64,000 nucleotides of DNA from Paralithodes platypus (GCA_032716605.1 CM064519.1:27969068-28033067), one strand, 5' to 3'; counted from the first letter of the stretch, positions 42,400-54,294 are shown. The notes: generated by a model from the letters alone, not told the origin. Program-made: numbers and translations.

Positions 42400-42655
42400 T
42401 TTCCCGCACCTATCTTAATCTGTTGCATAAAGTTAATCTTGCCTAACCTGACATTATCTAACTTACGATAAACTTACCTAACCTATTGTAACTTAAACTT
42501 AACTTGATCTAACCTGAAGTAACCTAATTTTATCCTAATATAATTTAACGTAATCATAATGTAACATAATCTAAATTTAATCTAAGCTTATCCTGACCTA
42601 ATGTACCTTAACTTATTCAAACCTAACCTAGCCTAACCTAACTTGATAATTTGTT
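42400..42655. repeat. Degenerate CCTAA-rich tract (telomere-like)
   Basis: Repeated cctaacct, acctaa and aacttaac words, highly diverged, with ctaacctagcctaacctaac near the right end. Confidence 0.6.
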
Positions 42656-42780
42656 TAGCTTACAGTAACTGGAAATTGGAGTAATAACTTAGTAATTGGG
42701 AGATAATGAGAAATTATATGTTGTTGAAAGCGACGAAGATAATAGAGAAGTATATGAGACGCATATGAATAATTGTTTTA

Positions 42781-43450
42781 GTGGATTGTAGATAAATAGT
42801 GTAGCGCAGTGGTGTGGATTGTAGATAAATAGTGTAGCGCAGTGGTGTGGATTGTAGATAAATAGTGTAGCGCAGTGGTGTGGATTGTAGATAAATAGTG
42901 TAGCGCAGTGGTGTGGATTGTAGATAAATAGTGTAGCGCAGTGGTGTGGATTGTAGATAAATAGTGTAGCGCAGTGGTGTGGATTGGAGATAAATAGTGT
43001 AGCGCAGTGGTGTGGATTGGAGATAAATAGTGTAGCGCAGTGGTGTGGATTGTAGATAAATAGTGTAGCGCAGTGGTGTGGATTGGAGATAAATAGTGTA
43101 GCGCAGTGGTGTGGATTGGAGATAAATAGTGTAGCGCAGTGGTGTGGATTGTAGATAAATAGTGTAGCGCAGTGGTGTGGATTGGAGATAAATAGTGTAG
43201 CGCAGTGGTGTGGATTGGAGATAAATAGTGTAGCGCAGTGGTGTGGATTGGAGATAAATAGTGTAGCGCAGTGGTGTGGATTGTAGATAAATAGTGTAGC
43301 GCAGTGGTGTGGATTGGAGATAAATAGTGTAGCGCAGTGGTGTGGATTGGAGATAAATAGTGTAGCGCAGTGGTGTGGATTGTAGATAAATAGTGTAGCG
43401 CAGTGGTGTGGATTGTAGATAAATAGTGTAGCGCAGTGGTGTGGATTGTA
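42781..43450. repeat. 33-bp tandem array (R11), about 20 copies
   Basis: Unit gtggattgtagataaatagt plus gtagcgcagtggt. Polymorphic at attg(t/g)agat. Since 33 is a multiple of 3, minus frames give repeated NPHHCATLFIY or QSTPLRYTIYL. These are artefacts that join on to family D sequence. Confidence 0.95.
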
Positions 43451-43540
43451 GAGTAGTGGAGTATACGAAGGACCGAGGAGTACCGCAGTTATTGATTGAG
43501 AGGGGCAATGGGAAGAATAGAGCGAAATAGATGGATAGTT

Positions 43541-43972
43541 GTTGTTGCTGTTGTTGTTGCTGTTCCCCAGGCTGTCTGGCCGAGCAGCCCCAAGGTCCCG
43601 AGCAAGGCCAAGGCCATAACCGAGGGCCCCCACAGAACCCTCCCTGCTTACCACTAATAAAGCCCAGGTGACCGAAGCCACTCAAAGGCGGGGAGTTGAG
43701 GAGGGTGTGGAAACGCCCAGGAAAATAAAGCCCCACCCAAGGCCTTGTGCCCCTCAGCAATTATGAAGGGAAAGTTGAGGGATAAAGGAAAAATGTGATG
43801 CTTTGGCTCCCAATCTGCCAACCTCTAGGTTGGCAGTAGGGAGGTCAATCCACGGAAAAGACACCGTCACTTGAGATCTAGAAAATATATAAGTAAAAGG
43901 AACAGTCAGAGTAAGCTAAGGGTATGGCAGAGATCGCTCAACTCTCACTCTGATAGACCAGCCCATCACCAA
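43541..43972 (-). mobile_element. SINE-like repeat family D copy 3
   Basis: (gtt/gct)n tail at left, ccccaggctgtctggccgag, and gatagaccagcccatcacc at right. Colinear with copy 2. Confidence 0.77.
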
Positions 43973-44026
43973 AGATGGATAGTAGTTGTTAGGTGTCGAA
44001 AAAAGGAGTCAGTCTTGGAAATTATA

Positions 44027-44232
44027 GTCAGTTCATTCTAGATTGGGCAGAAATCGTAACCTTTAACCTCTGTAACTCAAAAAGGGCTAGAGCAAATGAG
44101 CTGTCAATATATACACATATTCCCTACCCAAGTCTTCCTATTTGATAGAAATATTAGCTCGATTACTCGTGTCCTTTTTGAGTTATGAGAGCTTAGGGGT
44201 TATGATTTCTACCCAACCTAGAATGAACGGAC
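44027..44232. mobile_element. Palindromic TA-flanked MITE, family E copy 2
   Basis: gtcagttcattctagattgg at left pairs with ctagaatgaacggac at right, with TA flanks. ctctgtaactcaaaaaggg pairs with ctttttgagttatgagag. Homologous to 1564-1768. Confidence 0.75.
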
Positions 44233-44305
44233 TATATTGAAGGCGTACAGTAGTGGTTGAGGGGGGTCTTCAGTGGTTTACGTGGGTGGTGAAAAGTGGT
44301 ATTAA

Positions 44306-44510
44306 CCCCTTCAGCACAATGACGCATTCTTGCCTTTGATTCTGGCTAAAATCAGACGATTTTACGCAGTTAAAGAACGACCTATGTTGTTCAGAGGGTA
44401 TATTGAGATCGTATTTACCCCTTTGAGCTCTAAAGGTAGATTATAGGCTAAAGAAAATCGCCTAATGGTACCAGAATATGATGCAAATTACGTCATCGTG
44501 CTGAAGGGAT
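44306..44510 (+). mobile_element. MITE family C copy (C7)
   Basis: TTAA (44302-44305) then CCCCTTCAGCACAATGACGC. Ends acgtcatcgtgctgaaggga before TTAA (44511-44514). Palindromic throughout. Confidence 0.87.
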
Positions 44511-44560
44511 TTAAGGTCATTGATGAAGACCTTAAGTATGCGGCAGGTTATTATAAAATC

Positions 44561-44562
<2 letters not shown>

Positions 44563-44605
<43 letters not shown>

Positions 44606-44690
44606 CTATCTATATACTCAGGCCCAATCCTCACTTTTCCTATTTCTTTTTCTTTTTTTTAATAATAATAATAATAATAATATTAATAAT
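44563..44690. repeat. (AAT)n microsatellites
   Basis: Two aataat runs (44563-44605 and 44660-44690) separated by ctatctatatactcaggccc and T-rich sequence. Confidence 0.93.
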
Positions 44691-44843
44691 GTACCATCTC
44701 AAGAATCCAGTCGAGCTGTCAAAAGTACTCACAAGAAATCCTAGGAATGTCAAGATGGTTATACCTGTGTTCCAAGCTTCTTAATTACAGCATTCCCAGC
44801 CATCACTATAGGATGTTACCCGCCAACATGTTGTTGTGCTTAA

Positions 44844-45223
44844 GGGAGCCCACCTCGCTTTTTGTTTTCTCTTTTCTCCCTCTCTCTTTGGCTTTTATCC
44901 ATTCGGTCCCATTCAGCCTACTGTTTTAAGACGTTTACCCCCATTCAGATGTCAATATTATCCTGGCGAGCGGTATCGAGCCAGCATATATATATTTTTG
45001 TTTTGACAGCAAACTAAATTTGTACATTATTCGATAGAAAAATTTCTCCGGCGAAGCCGGATATCTCCATACAATGCTGGCTCGCTATCGCTCGCTAGAA
45101 AGAAATCGACACCTGGATGGGGATAAACATCTTAAAACAGTTGGCTGAATGGGGCCGAATGGATACAAGCCAGGTAAAGAGAGAAAATGAGAGAAAGATA
45201 AAAACAAATAACGGTGACCCCCC
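44844..45223. mobile_element. Foldback MITE family B copy 6
   Basis: TTAA 44840-44843 and 45224-45227. Both arms carry the ggcttttatcc/ggatacaagcc, cgtttacccc and gcgagcgg(t)atcgagccagca blocks. The ccggcgaagccgg stem is intact. Confidence 0.92.
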
Positions 45224-45296
45224 TTAACCGGCCAAGCTCTCACAGACTGTAAGGTCACTGCTGTATCACCACCCAAACCCATCACTGCTGGGTTAA

Positions 45297-45437
45297 GCCG
45301 GCATCACACGAGAACTTTGATAGTCAACATTCGATGAACAACATTATTCTGACAACATTTCTGGAATACATTGCACTGGTATCGGAAACTAAACTGATAG
45401 ATGTATTTTGATGATGCTGTATTCCTTTTCCTAGTCA
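45297..45437 (+). mobile_element. TTAA MITE family G partial copy 2
   Basis: TTAA (45293-45296) then gccggcatcacacgagaac. The internal gcactggtatcggaaactaa corresponds to gcactggtattggtaactag of copy 1. The right half is missing. Confidence 0.65.
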
Positions 45438-45736
45438 ACCCAGTCTTAAGACCGAATTGCCCTAGTTTGACACCCTGCCGTTCATATCTACCAATGTTGA
45501 GGGTTAAGCAAGACCATTGAAAGTACGGTATTAGAATGGCATAAGTACTGCCTTCTCTTGTTACCATAACTATTGGGGAATAATTTAGACGGTGTACAAA
45601 ATACTTCCACAAACTCTCCCGGATACACAAAAGTACTTTTGGTAGCTTAAACTCGTATATAGGACAATGTCTAGAAAAGAAAAAAATCAGTCAGCATCGT
45701 TTGGTTTCTATCCTTCGTACTCCTACGTTTGGTTAA

Positions 45737-46064
45737 GGGGAGATTTCCACTTGAGGGATATTTTTCTTGACCCCTCTATCCCTCATGGTTAGCCCAATTG
45801 TTTTTTATATTATAAGACGTTCGCCCCATTAGTTTGGCGATTTTAAGAACTTTCGCCCCATTTCTGTCAATTTTAAGACTTTTCGTGCCATTTAGGTGTC
45901 GATTTTTTCCTGGCGAGCGATAGCGAGCCTGTAATTTAAGAGGAACCGGCCTTCGGCCGGGAAATTTTTCTACCAAAAAATGTACAAATTTATCTTGAAA
46001 GGGGGTCTAGGGGCTGTAATGTTAAGCTTGATGGAAGTCTAGGGAACTAACTAAAAACCTCCCC
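45737..46064 (-). mobile_element. MITE family A copy (A19)
   Basis: TTAA 45733-45736 and 46065-46068. Full length, reverse, with aaccggccttcggccggg and cgagcgatagcgagcctg intact. Confidence 0.9.
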
Positions 46065-46370
46065 TTAAACAAAAGAGGGACATAGATCGATGGATAACCC
46101 ACCGCTTGTCAGCTGGCCTATTATTCATAACCTGCAAATAATGATGGACGGGGGGCGCTGTGAATATAATATGAACGCTGGTGGTCCTTGCGCGATTTGT
46201 GGAGAATGGGGTACTATAGTCAATTAGTCATGTGTAAGCGTACTCAGTCAGGAGAGGAATGTACAGTCAAATATTTAACTTATGCGATATATTTTAAGAA
46301 TATGTAGTAATTATCTGCAATCCATTCCATAGATTTACCATGCAGTTAAGGGTTTGCTTTGTATTATGTA

Positions 46371-46404
46371 CAATATATGTACAATATATACCGTATATAT
46401 ATAT

Positions 46405-46448
<44 letters not shown>

Positions 46449-46457
46449 TGTATATGT

Positions 46458-46491
<34 letters not shown>

Positions 46492-46492
46492 A

Positions 46493-46532
<40 letters not shown>

Positions 46533-46693
46533 GGTATATATTGTACATATATACTGTATATATATATATGTATATATATATATAATATATATATATATTA
46601 TATATACCGGTGTATATATATATATATATTGTACATAATTATACAGTATATATATATATTTTACATATATATACTGTATATATATATATATAA
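46371..46693. repeat. (TA)n tract with tgtac interruptions
   Basis: Long tatata runs with acaatatatgtacaatat and ctgtatat interruptions. Highly self-complementary. The Y/I-only frames are artefacts. Confidence 0.95.
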
Positions 46694-46718
46694 TCCCATG
46701 TCCTTTAATAATCCTTAA

Positions 46719-46892
46719 ACCCTTCTGTACCGGGGACGTTATTATTCAGTTTCTTAATGGTTTCCAGCAATCAACAGGCTTCGAACTATCTCACTTCACC
46801 CGTTTTACTACTACAGATCCTACTAAAACTGCACAAAATCCTCTAAATAAAACTAGAATAAAATTAAAGAGACGTTGCCGGTACAGAAAGAG
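46719..46892 (+). mobile_element. MITE family C copy (C8)
   Basis: TTAA (46715-46718) then acccttctgtaccggggacg. Ends gacgttgccggtacagaaag ag, and the closing TTAG is shared with the start of A20. Shorter than other C copies. Confidence 0.83.
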
Positions 46893-46896
46893 TTAG

Positions 46897-47263
46897 GGGG
46901 GGGATGGGCCGGTTTTCTGGACCACTTTCTCCCTCATGTTTAGCCCCATTAGTTTTCAGATGTTAAGATGTTTTCCCCATTAGTTAGTCAATTTTAAGAC
47001 CTTTCGCCCCATTTCTTCGTCAATATTTAGACCTTTCTTACTATTTAGGTGTCGATTTTTTCCCTGGCGAACGATAGTGAGCCTGTAATGTTGGAAGAAA
47101 CGGCCTTCGGCCGGGACATTTTTCTACCGAAAAATTTACAAATTAATCTAGAAGGGAGATCTAATGGATTTTTGTTTTGTTTTTAATTTGATGGAGGTCT
47201 ATGGAAGCAACTAGAAAAATAATGAATACATGCAAAAATCGCCCAAAAAGTAAAGCATCCTCC
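46897..47263 (-). mobile_element. MITE family A copy (A20)
   Basis: Begins ggggggatgggccggttttc after TTAG and ends gcatcctccc before TTAA (47264-47267). Reverse orientation, with cggccttcggccggg stem. Confidence 0.87.
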
Positions 47264-47388
47264 CTTAAACATACTATTTATTCACTGTTAAATAAAAAGT
47301 ATACGGTTTGTCAGATTGAAACGCTTCCATTCGTTTAGGCGTTCCTCGTCTGACATTTTTTGCCTGGAGGTAATTTTTGAGAAACATT

Positions 47389-48342
47389 AGTGAGTGGTGG
47401 AGCGCAATGGTGAGTGTTTAAGAGTAATGGTGAGTGATGGAGCGCAATGGTGAGTGTTTAAGAGTAATGGTGAGTGATGGAGCGCAATGGTGAGTGTTTA
47501 AGAGTAATGGTGAGTGATGGAGCGCAATGGTGAGTGTTTAAGAGTAATGGTGAGTGATGGAGCGCAATGGTGAGTGTTTAAGTGTAATGGTGAGTGATGG
47601 AGCGCAATGGTGAGTGTTTAAGAGTAATGGTGAGTGATGGAGCGCAATGGTGAGTGTTTAAGAGTAATGGTGAGTGGTGGAGCGCAATGGTGAGTGTTTA
47701 AGAGTAATGGTGAGTGGTGGAGCGCAATGGTGAGTGTTTAAGAGTAATGGTGAGTGATGGAGCGCAATGGTGAGTGTTTAAGAGTAATGGTGAGTGATGG
47801 AGCGCAATGGTGAGTGTTTAAGAGTAATGGTGAGTGATGGAGCGCAATGGTGAGTGTTTAAGAGTAATGGTGAGTGATGGAGCGCAATGGTGAGTGTTAA
47901 GAGTAATGGTGAGTGATGGAGCGCAATGGTGAGTGTTTAAGAGTAATGGTGAGTGATGGAGCGCAATGGTGAGTGTTTAAGAGTAATGGTGAGTGATGGA
48001 GCGCAATGGTGAGTGTTTTAAGAGTAATGGTGAGTGATGGAGCGCAATGGTGAGTGTTTAAGAGTAATGGTGAGTGATGGAGCGCAATGGTGAGTGTTTA
48101 AGAGTAATGGTGAGTGATGGAGTGCAATGGTGAGTGTTTAAGAATGGTGAGTGATGGAGCGCAATGGTGAGTGTTTAAGAGTAATGGTGAGTGATGGAGC
48201 GCAATGGTGAGTGTTTAAGAGTAATGGTGAGTGGTGGAGCGCAATGGTGAGTGTTTAAGAGTAATGGTGAGTGATGGAGCGCAATGGTGAGTGTTTAAGA
48301 GTAATTGTGAGTGATGGAGCGCAATGGTGAGTGTTTAAGAGT
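47389..48342. repeat. 40-bp tandem array, left part (R12a), about 24 copies
   Basis: Unit gagtgatggagcgcaatggt plus gagtgtttaagagtaatggt, itself an imperfect dimer of two 20-mers. Polymorphic gagtg(a/g)tgg. Interrupted on the right by the CR1 element and resumes at 51151. Confidence 0.95.
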
Positions 48343-51150
48343 TGGTACAAAGGAGTACAAAGGAAATCAAGCAACAACAGGTCTAATGACCCTTCTAGGC
48401 TGCTTGTCCTCCAAAACACTGAGGATCAAGTGTCCAAACAGTGGTTTAGAGTGGGTAAGGGAACATTGGAAAGGGAATTACTGCCCTGGAACTAATGTCC
48501 GTGGCAGGACTAGGACGTTAGTAGGGGACATATGGGTCACGCTGAGGGGAGGATAAAATAAAGTTATTCATTTACAAATGCAGTCAGTAGCGGGTTTGAT
48601 GCGAGATATTTGTCTAGGCGGAGTTTTAATGAATCAACGGTGCTGCAGTCTATAACGTCTCGGGGAAGCCCATTCCACAAGTTGACAACTCGATTGAAGA
48701 AGAAATTCTTAGATTCGTGTGAGTTAAAAGATTTACCAATAATTTTGCAACCGTTTCCCCGCGTGTAATTAGATTGGTTGATAGTGAAGTACTTACTACA
48801 GTTCATATTGTCGATGCCTTTGATGATTTTGAACCCTTGAATTAAGTCACCTCTTCATCTGCGCTGGGCTAAAGGAAATAGATTTAATTCTCTAAGACGC
48901 TCTTCGTATGGTTTGTTCTTTAGGCTAGGTATAATTTTGGTAACTCTAAGTTGAACTCGTTCTAGCTTGTTTATGTCTTTTTGATAATAAGGGCACCAGC
49001 ATTGAACGCAGTATTCCAGAAGAGGGCGGACTAAGGAATTGTAAAGGGTTAGGATAACGTCTTTGGATTTATGCTCAAATGACCTGCCTATAAAGCCAAT
49101 TATTTTGTTTGCCTTCTTAACAACTTCTGAACATTGTTGACTCGGTTTTAGGTTACTCGATATTGTTACTCCCAGATCGGTTTCTCTGTTTACATTCTTA
49201 AGCTGAGTGCCATTCATCGAATAGTTTGCTTTCTCAGTTAGGTATCCGATATGTAGTACTTTACATTTATCCGCATTGAAACTCATTTGCCAAATTTGGG
49301 CCCAATGTGACAATTTATCTAGATTGTGTTGCATATCGTCAACTTGATCTTTTGAGAGTACGCTATTTGTAATTTTTGTATCGTCAGCAAATTTTGAGAT
49401 TGTACAGGTGAGACCCTCATCTATGCCGTTGATGTAAATTAGAAAGAGAATTGGTCCTAGTACCGATCCCTGGGGTACCCCGCTACTTACATTGGTCCAT
49501 TTAGATGCCTTACCGTTTATGACTACTCTTTGCTTTCTGTCGCTGAGCCAATTTTCTATCCATTTCAACACACCGTCTTATATTCCATGCGCTTCTAGTT
49601 TTAGCAGTAAACGTTTGTGGGGAACTTTGTCAAAGGCCTTTTGAAAATCAAGGTATATAATATCTACAGCTTTACTCTCATCGTAGAGGTTGAGGATATC
49701 GTGGAAGAAGTCTAAGAGGTTTGTTAAACAGGAACGTTTTTTACGAAAGCCGTGTTGAGTATCTTTAAGTATGTTATTTTCCTCTAAGTGATTTACGAGT
49801 CTGTCTCTTATGACCGTTTCTAGCATTTTACATACAACTGAGGTTAAGCTAATTGGACGATAGTTACTGGGTAGGGATTTGCTGCCTTTTTTTAATATCG
49901 GTGTTACGTTGGCTATCTTCCACTGATCAGGCATAGTTCCAGACTGCAAGGATGTATTGAATAGTAATGTCAGTGGTTTGGAGAGCTCATCCTTAGCTTC
50001 CTTTAGAACTCTAGGCGAGATTGTATCAGGTCCAGGCGTTTTATTTACCTTGAATTTATCTAAACAATTCAATACTTCTCTCTCTGTAACGGTGATATTG
50101 CTTAGAACATCTGAATTATCAATCTGAATCGGCGATGGTGTAGGGATATCACTGAGGTCTTCTGTTGTAAAAACTGATGCAAAGAAGGTATTGAGGGCAT
50201 TACTCATTTGTACTTCGTCTTTGGTGTATTCTCCATTTTCATCGACTAACGGTCCAACAGTTGAAGTAACTACTTTTTTCTTTCTGATATAACTATAGAA
50301 TTCTTTCGGGTTTGTTTTACTTTGATTCGCAATATGTAACTCTAGGGTCTTTTTACTTTGCTTAATTAACTTTTTGGCTTTGCGTCGTAGCTCTACAAAT
50401 TTCACCCGTTCTTTGTCATTTTGTGAGGATTTTAATCTATCATTAGCACATTTTTTAGCAAGCAGGCAGTTTGAAATATCTTTTTTCCACCATTTGGGCT
50501 TATTATTATGGCCTGGACGCCGTATTTTCGATGGTATGCAGTCTTGTACTGCTTTTAGGTAAGTGGTTTCGAATAACTTCCAAGATGTATTTATGTCGTT
50601 ATTGTTAATTAAAAAGCTCCAGTCAGTTTCTTTAAACATAGCTCTAAGTTTATGAAAGTTTGCTTTCTTGAAATTAGGGACTTTTTCGATGCTACTATTT
50701 GGTTCGTTACTAGTAAAGTTTAAAGTGAAAGTTATCGTACGATGGTCGCTGTTACTGAATTCATCACCAACATTCAAATTCTCTATTAATTCTTCTTTTG
50801 TTGCAAGTACAATGTCAAGAACGTTATTACCACGGGTCGGTGTTCGAACAAATTGATAAAGCGAACTCTCTTGCAAGTTCGTATACAAGTCATGTCCGGA
50901 GTGTGAAGTAAGAGTATCGCCCCACTTGGTCACAGGTAAATTAAAGTCGCCAAAAAATACGGTATCTTGTGAGTTACTTACATCTGCAATTTGTTCATAA
51001 ATTTCTCGGTCAGTTTGCACTGATTGAGCTGGAGGTCTGTATATTAATGCAAGTATTATTTTTGTACCTTTATTATTCTTTATTAGCACAAAAGATGTGT
51101 CGACGTTCACAATTTAAGGTTTTGACAAGAGGGTCGGGTTAAGACTTTCT
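48343..51150 (-). mobile_element. CR1-clade LINE (copy N4) inserted in the 40-bp array
   Basis: The longest LINE in the window. The 3' end (left) is a repeated 10-mer, ctttgtactcctttgtacc on the minus strand, followed by the shared 3' UTR and the coding region (separate entry). The 5' edge (right) is at about 51150, beyond which the array resumes. It is 5' truncated: the first half of the endonuclease is missing. Array sequence on both sides shows it landed inside an existing satellite. Confidence 0.92.
48564..51113 (-). pseudogene. CR1-type endonuclease/reverse-transcriptase ORF with nonsense codons
   Basis: One frame runs from 51113 down to 48564, with the stop TAA at 51114-51116 upstream. 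It is broken by TAA at 49578-49580 (CAA in the copy at 32.28 kb) and TGA at 48855-48857 (TTA in that copy); all three open segments are in register. The order of motifs is: endonuclease LALIYRPPAQS, VFFGDFNLPVTKWG and FSNSDHRTITF; then reverse transcriptase SNYRPISLTSVVCKMLE, YLDFQKAFDKVPHKR, SSGVPQGSVLGPILF and SKFADDTKITN; then the C-terminal region. The enzyme would nick target DNA and reverse-transcribe its own RNA. This copy cannot make it intact. Confidence 0.9.
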
Positions 51151-51660
51151 TGGTGAGTGATGGAGCGCAATGGTGAGTGTTTAAGAGTAATGGTGAGTGA
51201 TGGAGCGCAATGGTGAGTGTTTAAGAGTAATGGTGAGTGGTGGAGCGCAATGGTGAGTGTTTAAGAGTAATGGTGAGTGATGGAGCGCAATGGTGAGTGT
51301 TTAAGAGTAATGGTGAGTGATGGAGCGCAATGGTGAGTGTTTAAGAGTAATGGTGAGTGATGGAGCGCAATGGTGAGTGTTTAAGAGTAATGGTGAGTGG
51401 TGGAGCGCAATGGTGAGTGTTTTAGAGTAATGGTGCGTGATGGAGCGCAATGGTGAGTTTTTAAGAGTAATGGTGAGTGGTGGAGCGCAATGGTGAGTGT
51501 TTAAGAGTAATGGTGAGTGATGGAGCGCAATGGTGAGTGTTTAAGAGTAATGGTGAGTGGTGGAGCGCAATGGTGAGTGTTTAAGAGTAATGATGAGTGG
51601 TGGAGCGCAATGGTGAGTGTTTAAGAGTAATGGTGAGTGGTGGAGTGTAATAGTGAATGT
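51151..51660. repeat. 40-bp tandem array, right part (R12b), about 13 copies
   Basis: Same unit as 47389-48342, resuming at tggtgagtgatggagcgcaa after the LINE. The g variant (gagtggtgg) is commoner towards the right end, where units decay (tggagtgtaatagtgaatgt). Confidence 0.94.
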
Positions 51661-51877
51661 TTGAAATGGCGAGTGGTGGAGTGGTAAAAAGTATTAGTGG
51701 TGAGTGGTGATGAGTGAATATTTATGGTTAAGTTAGGGGTAATACTATTTAAGTATTAAGTATAAAATACTAGTTAAGTATCAACAATGGTATTTAATTG
51801 TAAGTAAGGAGCCCATCCTTACTTACCATTAAATACCATTCATCATCACTCTCAATAAACATCTCTCTCAGGAAACG

Positions 51878-51880
<3 letters not shown>

Positions 51881-51932
<52 letters not shown>

Positions 51933-52410
51933 TCAATAATTAACTGAGTACGCAACTTACCACATACCACCATTCACCATCACTCAATAAACTCTCAGGG
52001 ATCTACTACTACTACTACTACTACTACTACTTTTTTTTTTTTTTTTTTTAATAACCACTCAGTCTGTGCATCCCCTCTTTGGACCCTAGACCAGGTCAGA
52101 ATAGTCATCAAAGCGCCTGACTTCGTTGTCATTCAGCTACTTCCTATTCCGGGGTAAGCACTCAGACTCATCGTGGATTACTACTACTACATTGATTTTT
52201 ATTTAATATTTTTCATACATTTCATGTTACTACTACTACCATCACCACCTCCACCATCACCACCACCACTACCATATATTTAATATTGTACACATACTAC
52301 TACTACTACTACTACTATTACAACAACTACAACAACTACTACTACTACTACTATTACAACAACTACAACAACTACTACTACTACTACTACTACTACCACT
52401 ACTACTACTA

Positions 52411-52482
<72 letters not shown>

Positions 52483-52569
52483 CTACTATTACAACAACTA
52501 CAACTACTACTACTACCACTACTACTACTACTACTACTCCTCCTACTATTACAACAACTACAACAACTG

Positions 52570-52605
<36 letters not shown>

Positions 52606-52610
52606 ATCAC
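51881..52610. repeat. (ACT/TAC)n microsatellite cluster
   Basis: Three tracts (51881-51931, 52003-52032 with a following T run, and 52294-52605) of ctactact, the last with acaacaactac and ccactac interruptions. Poly-Ser, poly-Val and poly-Tyr frames are artefacts. Confidence 0.95.
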
Positions 52611-52832
52611 ATACCACCATACACCATCACTCTCGATAATGAGCTGAACATGGAGCTACGTGTTTCTTCTTTAAACTCCCAACCTTTCTGCCTGTGTTCC
52701 CTCACGGTCTACACAACACAACTACCTCAAGATATTCAAATACCTAGAGTTAGCCAGAAAATTATTTACATTTTGGCATTTAAGAGGTTATAACAACATT
52801 ATTATCTATCTATCTATTGACAAAAATCTTAA

Positions 52833-53197
52833 GGGGAGACTGGTCGTTTGTTTGGTCTATTAATTAATGTATTCATATATTTTCTTAGTTTCCTCGCTAG
52901 ACCTCCATCAAGCTTAGAAAAACACCCCCTAGACCCCCCCTTTTAAGATAATGTTTTACATTTTTCGGTAGAAAAATGTCCCGGCCAAAAGCCGGTTCTT
53001 CTTAAAATTGCAGGCTCGCTATCACTTGCCAGGAAATAATCGACACCTAAATGGCACGAAAGGTCTTAAAATTGACAACGAAATGGGGCGAAAGATGTTA
53101 AAATCGCCAAACTAATGGGCCGAACGTCTTATAATCTCAAAACTAGTGGGGCTAAACATTAGGGAGAAGGTGGTCCAGGAAAACGGTCTGCCTCCCC
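52833..53197 (+). mobile_element. MITE family A copy (A21)
   Basis: TTAA 52829-52832 and 53198-53201. The left end ggggagactggtcgtttgtt (then tggtctatt) is the best reference for the seed of the 41-bp array. Core ggctcgctatcacttgcc. Confidence 0.9.
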
Positions 53198-53334
53198 TTA
53201 ATCTCCGAGGGAGTGGCCATAAACGAATCACCTCCATATTCAGAAGCTGTTTGTCTGAGCCTCTACAGTATACTCTGTTTCTTCTTAGCTGGCGATAAAT
53301 TGAGTCCTTTAGCAGCTCATTTATCGATACTTAA

Positions 53335-53662
53335 GGGGAGGTTTTTAGTTTGGTCCGTAGATATCCTTCAAGCTTAAGATTACACCCCCTTGAGCCCCTT
53401 TCAAGATAAATGTGTACATTTTTCGGTAGAAAAATGTCCCGGCTGAAAGCCGGTTCCTCTTAAATTACAGGCTCGCTATCGCTCGCCAGGATAAAATCGA
53501 CACCTAAATGGCACGAAAGGTCTTAAAATTGACAGAAATGGGTTGAAAGTTCTTAAAATCATCAAAATAATTGGGCGAACGTTTTAAAATTAGAAAAGCA
53601 ATGGAGCTAAACATGAGGGAGAAAGGAGTCAAGAAAAAACGCCCTCAAGTGGAAATCTCCCC
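53335..53662 (+). mobile_element. MITE family A copy (A22)
   Basis: TTAA 53331-53334 and 53663-53666. Close to A9 in sequence (gtttttagtttggtc, ggctgaaagccgg). Confidence 0.9.
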
Positions 53663-53756
53663 TTAAATCAAGCTTTGGAATGTTATTAGCTTATTTTATC
53701 TGCTTTTGCACCATTATTACCTATCACTATTTTGTTATTGTGATTTGCCTATCTAA

Positions 53757-53861
53757 CTAATTGGGCGAACGTCTTAAAATCTCAAAAGCACATTATTTAC
53801 CCCCTCAAACATGAGGGAGAAAGGGGTCCAGAAAAAAAATCCATCAAGTTCAAATCTCCCC
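53757..53861 (+). mobile_element. MITE family A right-end fragment (A23)
   Basis: aattgggcgaacgtcttaaa to caaatctcccc before TTAA (53862-53865). Only the last third remains. Confidence 0.8.
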
Positions 53862-53968
53862 TTAATCTTTCTCTAACTTATGTAAATGGTGCGTCTTTCT
53901 TCCTGGGGATTGGAACGGTGAAGCCCACTAAACCGGTCGATAAATTGACATGTGCCTCTCTTGGTTAA

Positions 53969-54294
53969 GGGGAGATTTCCACTTGAGGGATTTTTTTCTT
54001 GACCCCTTTCTCCCTCATGGTTAGCCCCATTGCTTTTGATATTATAAGACGTTCGCCCCATTAGTTTGGCGATTTTAAGAACTTTCGCCCATTTCTGTCA
54101 ATTTTAAGACTTTTCGTGCCATTTAGGTGTCGATTTTTCCTGGCGAGCGATAGCGAGCCTGTAATTTAAGAGCAACCGGCCTCCGGCCTGGACATTTTTC
54201 TACCGAAAAATGTACAAATTTATCTTGAAAGGGGGTCTAGGGGGTGTAATTTTAAGCTTGATGAAAATGTAGGGAGCAAACTAAATACCTTCCC
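53969..54294 (-). mobile_element. MITE family A copy (A24)
   Basis: TTAA 53965-53968 and 54295-54298. Full length, reverse orientation, cgagcgatagcgagcctg intact, stem mutated (ccggcctccggcctgg). Confidence 0.9.

Noticed and set aside
42689..43760. Minus-strand frames of 330 and 348 codons
   Set aside because: 33-bp array joined to family D repeat sequence. Open because of the repeat period, not because of a gene.
52269..52639. Poly-Ser, poly-Val and poly-Tyr frames
   Set aside because: (ACT)n microsatellite read in different frames and strands.
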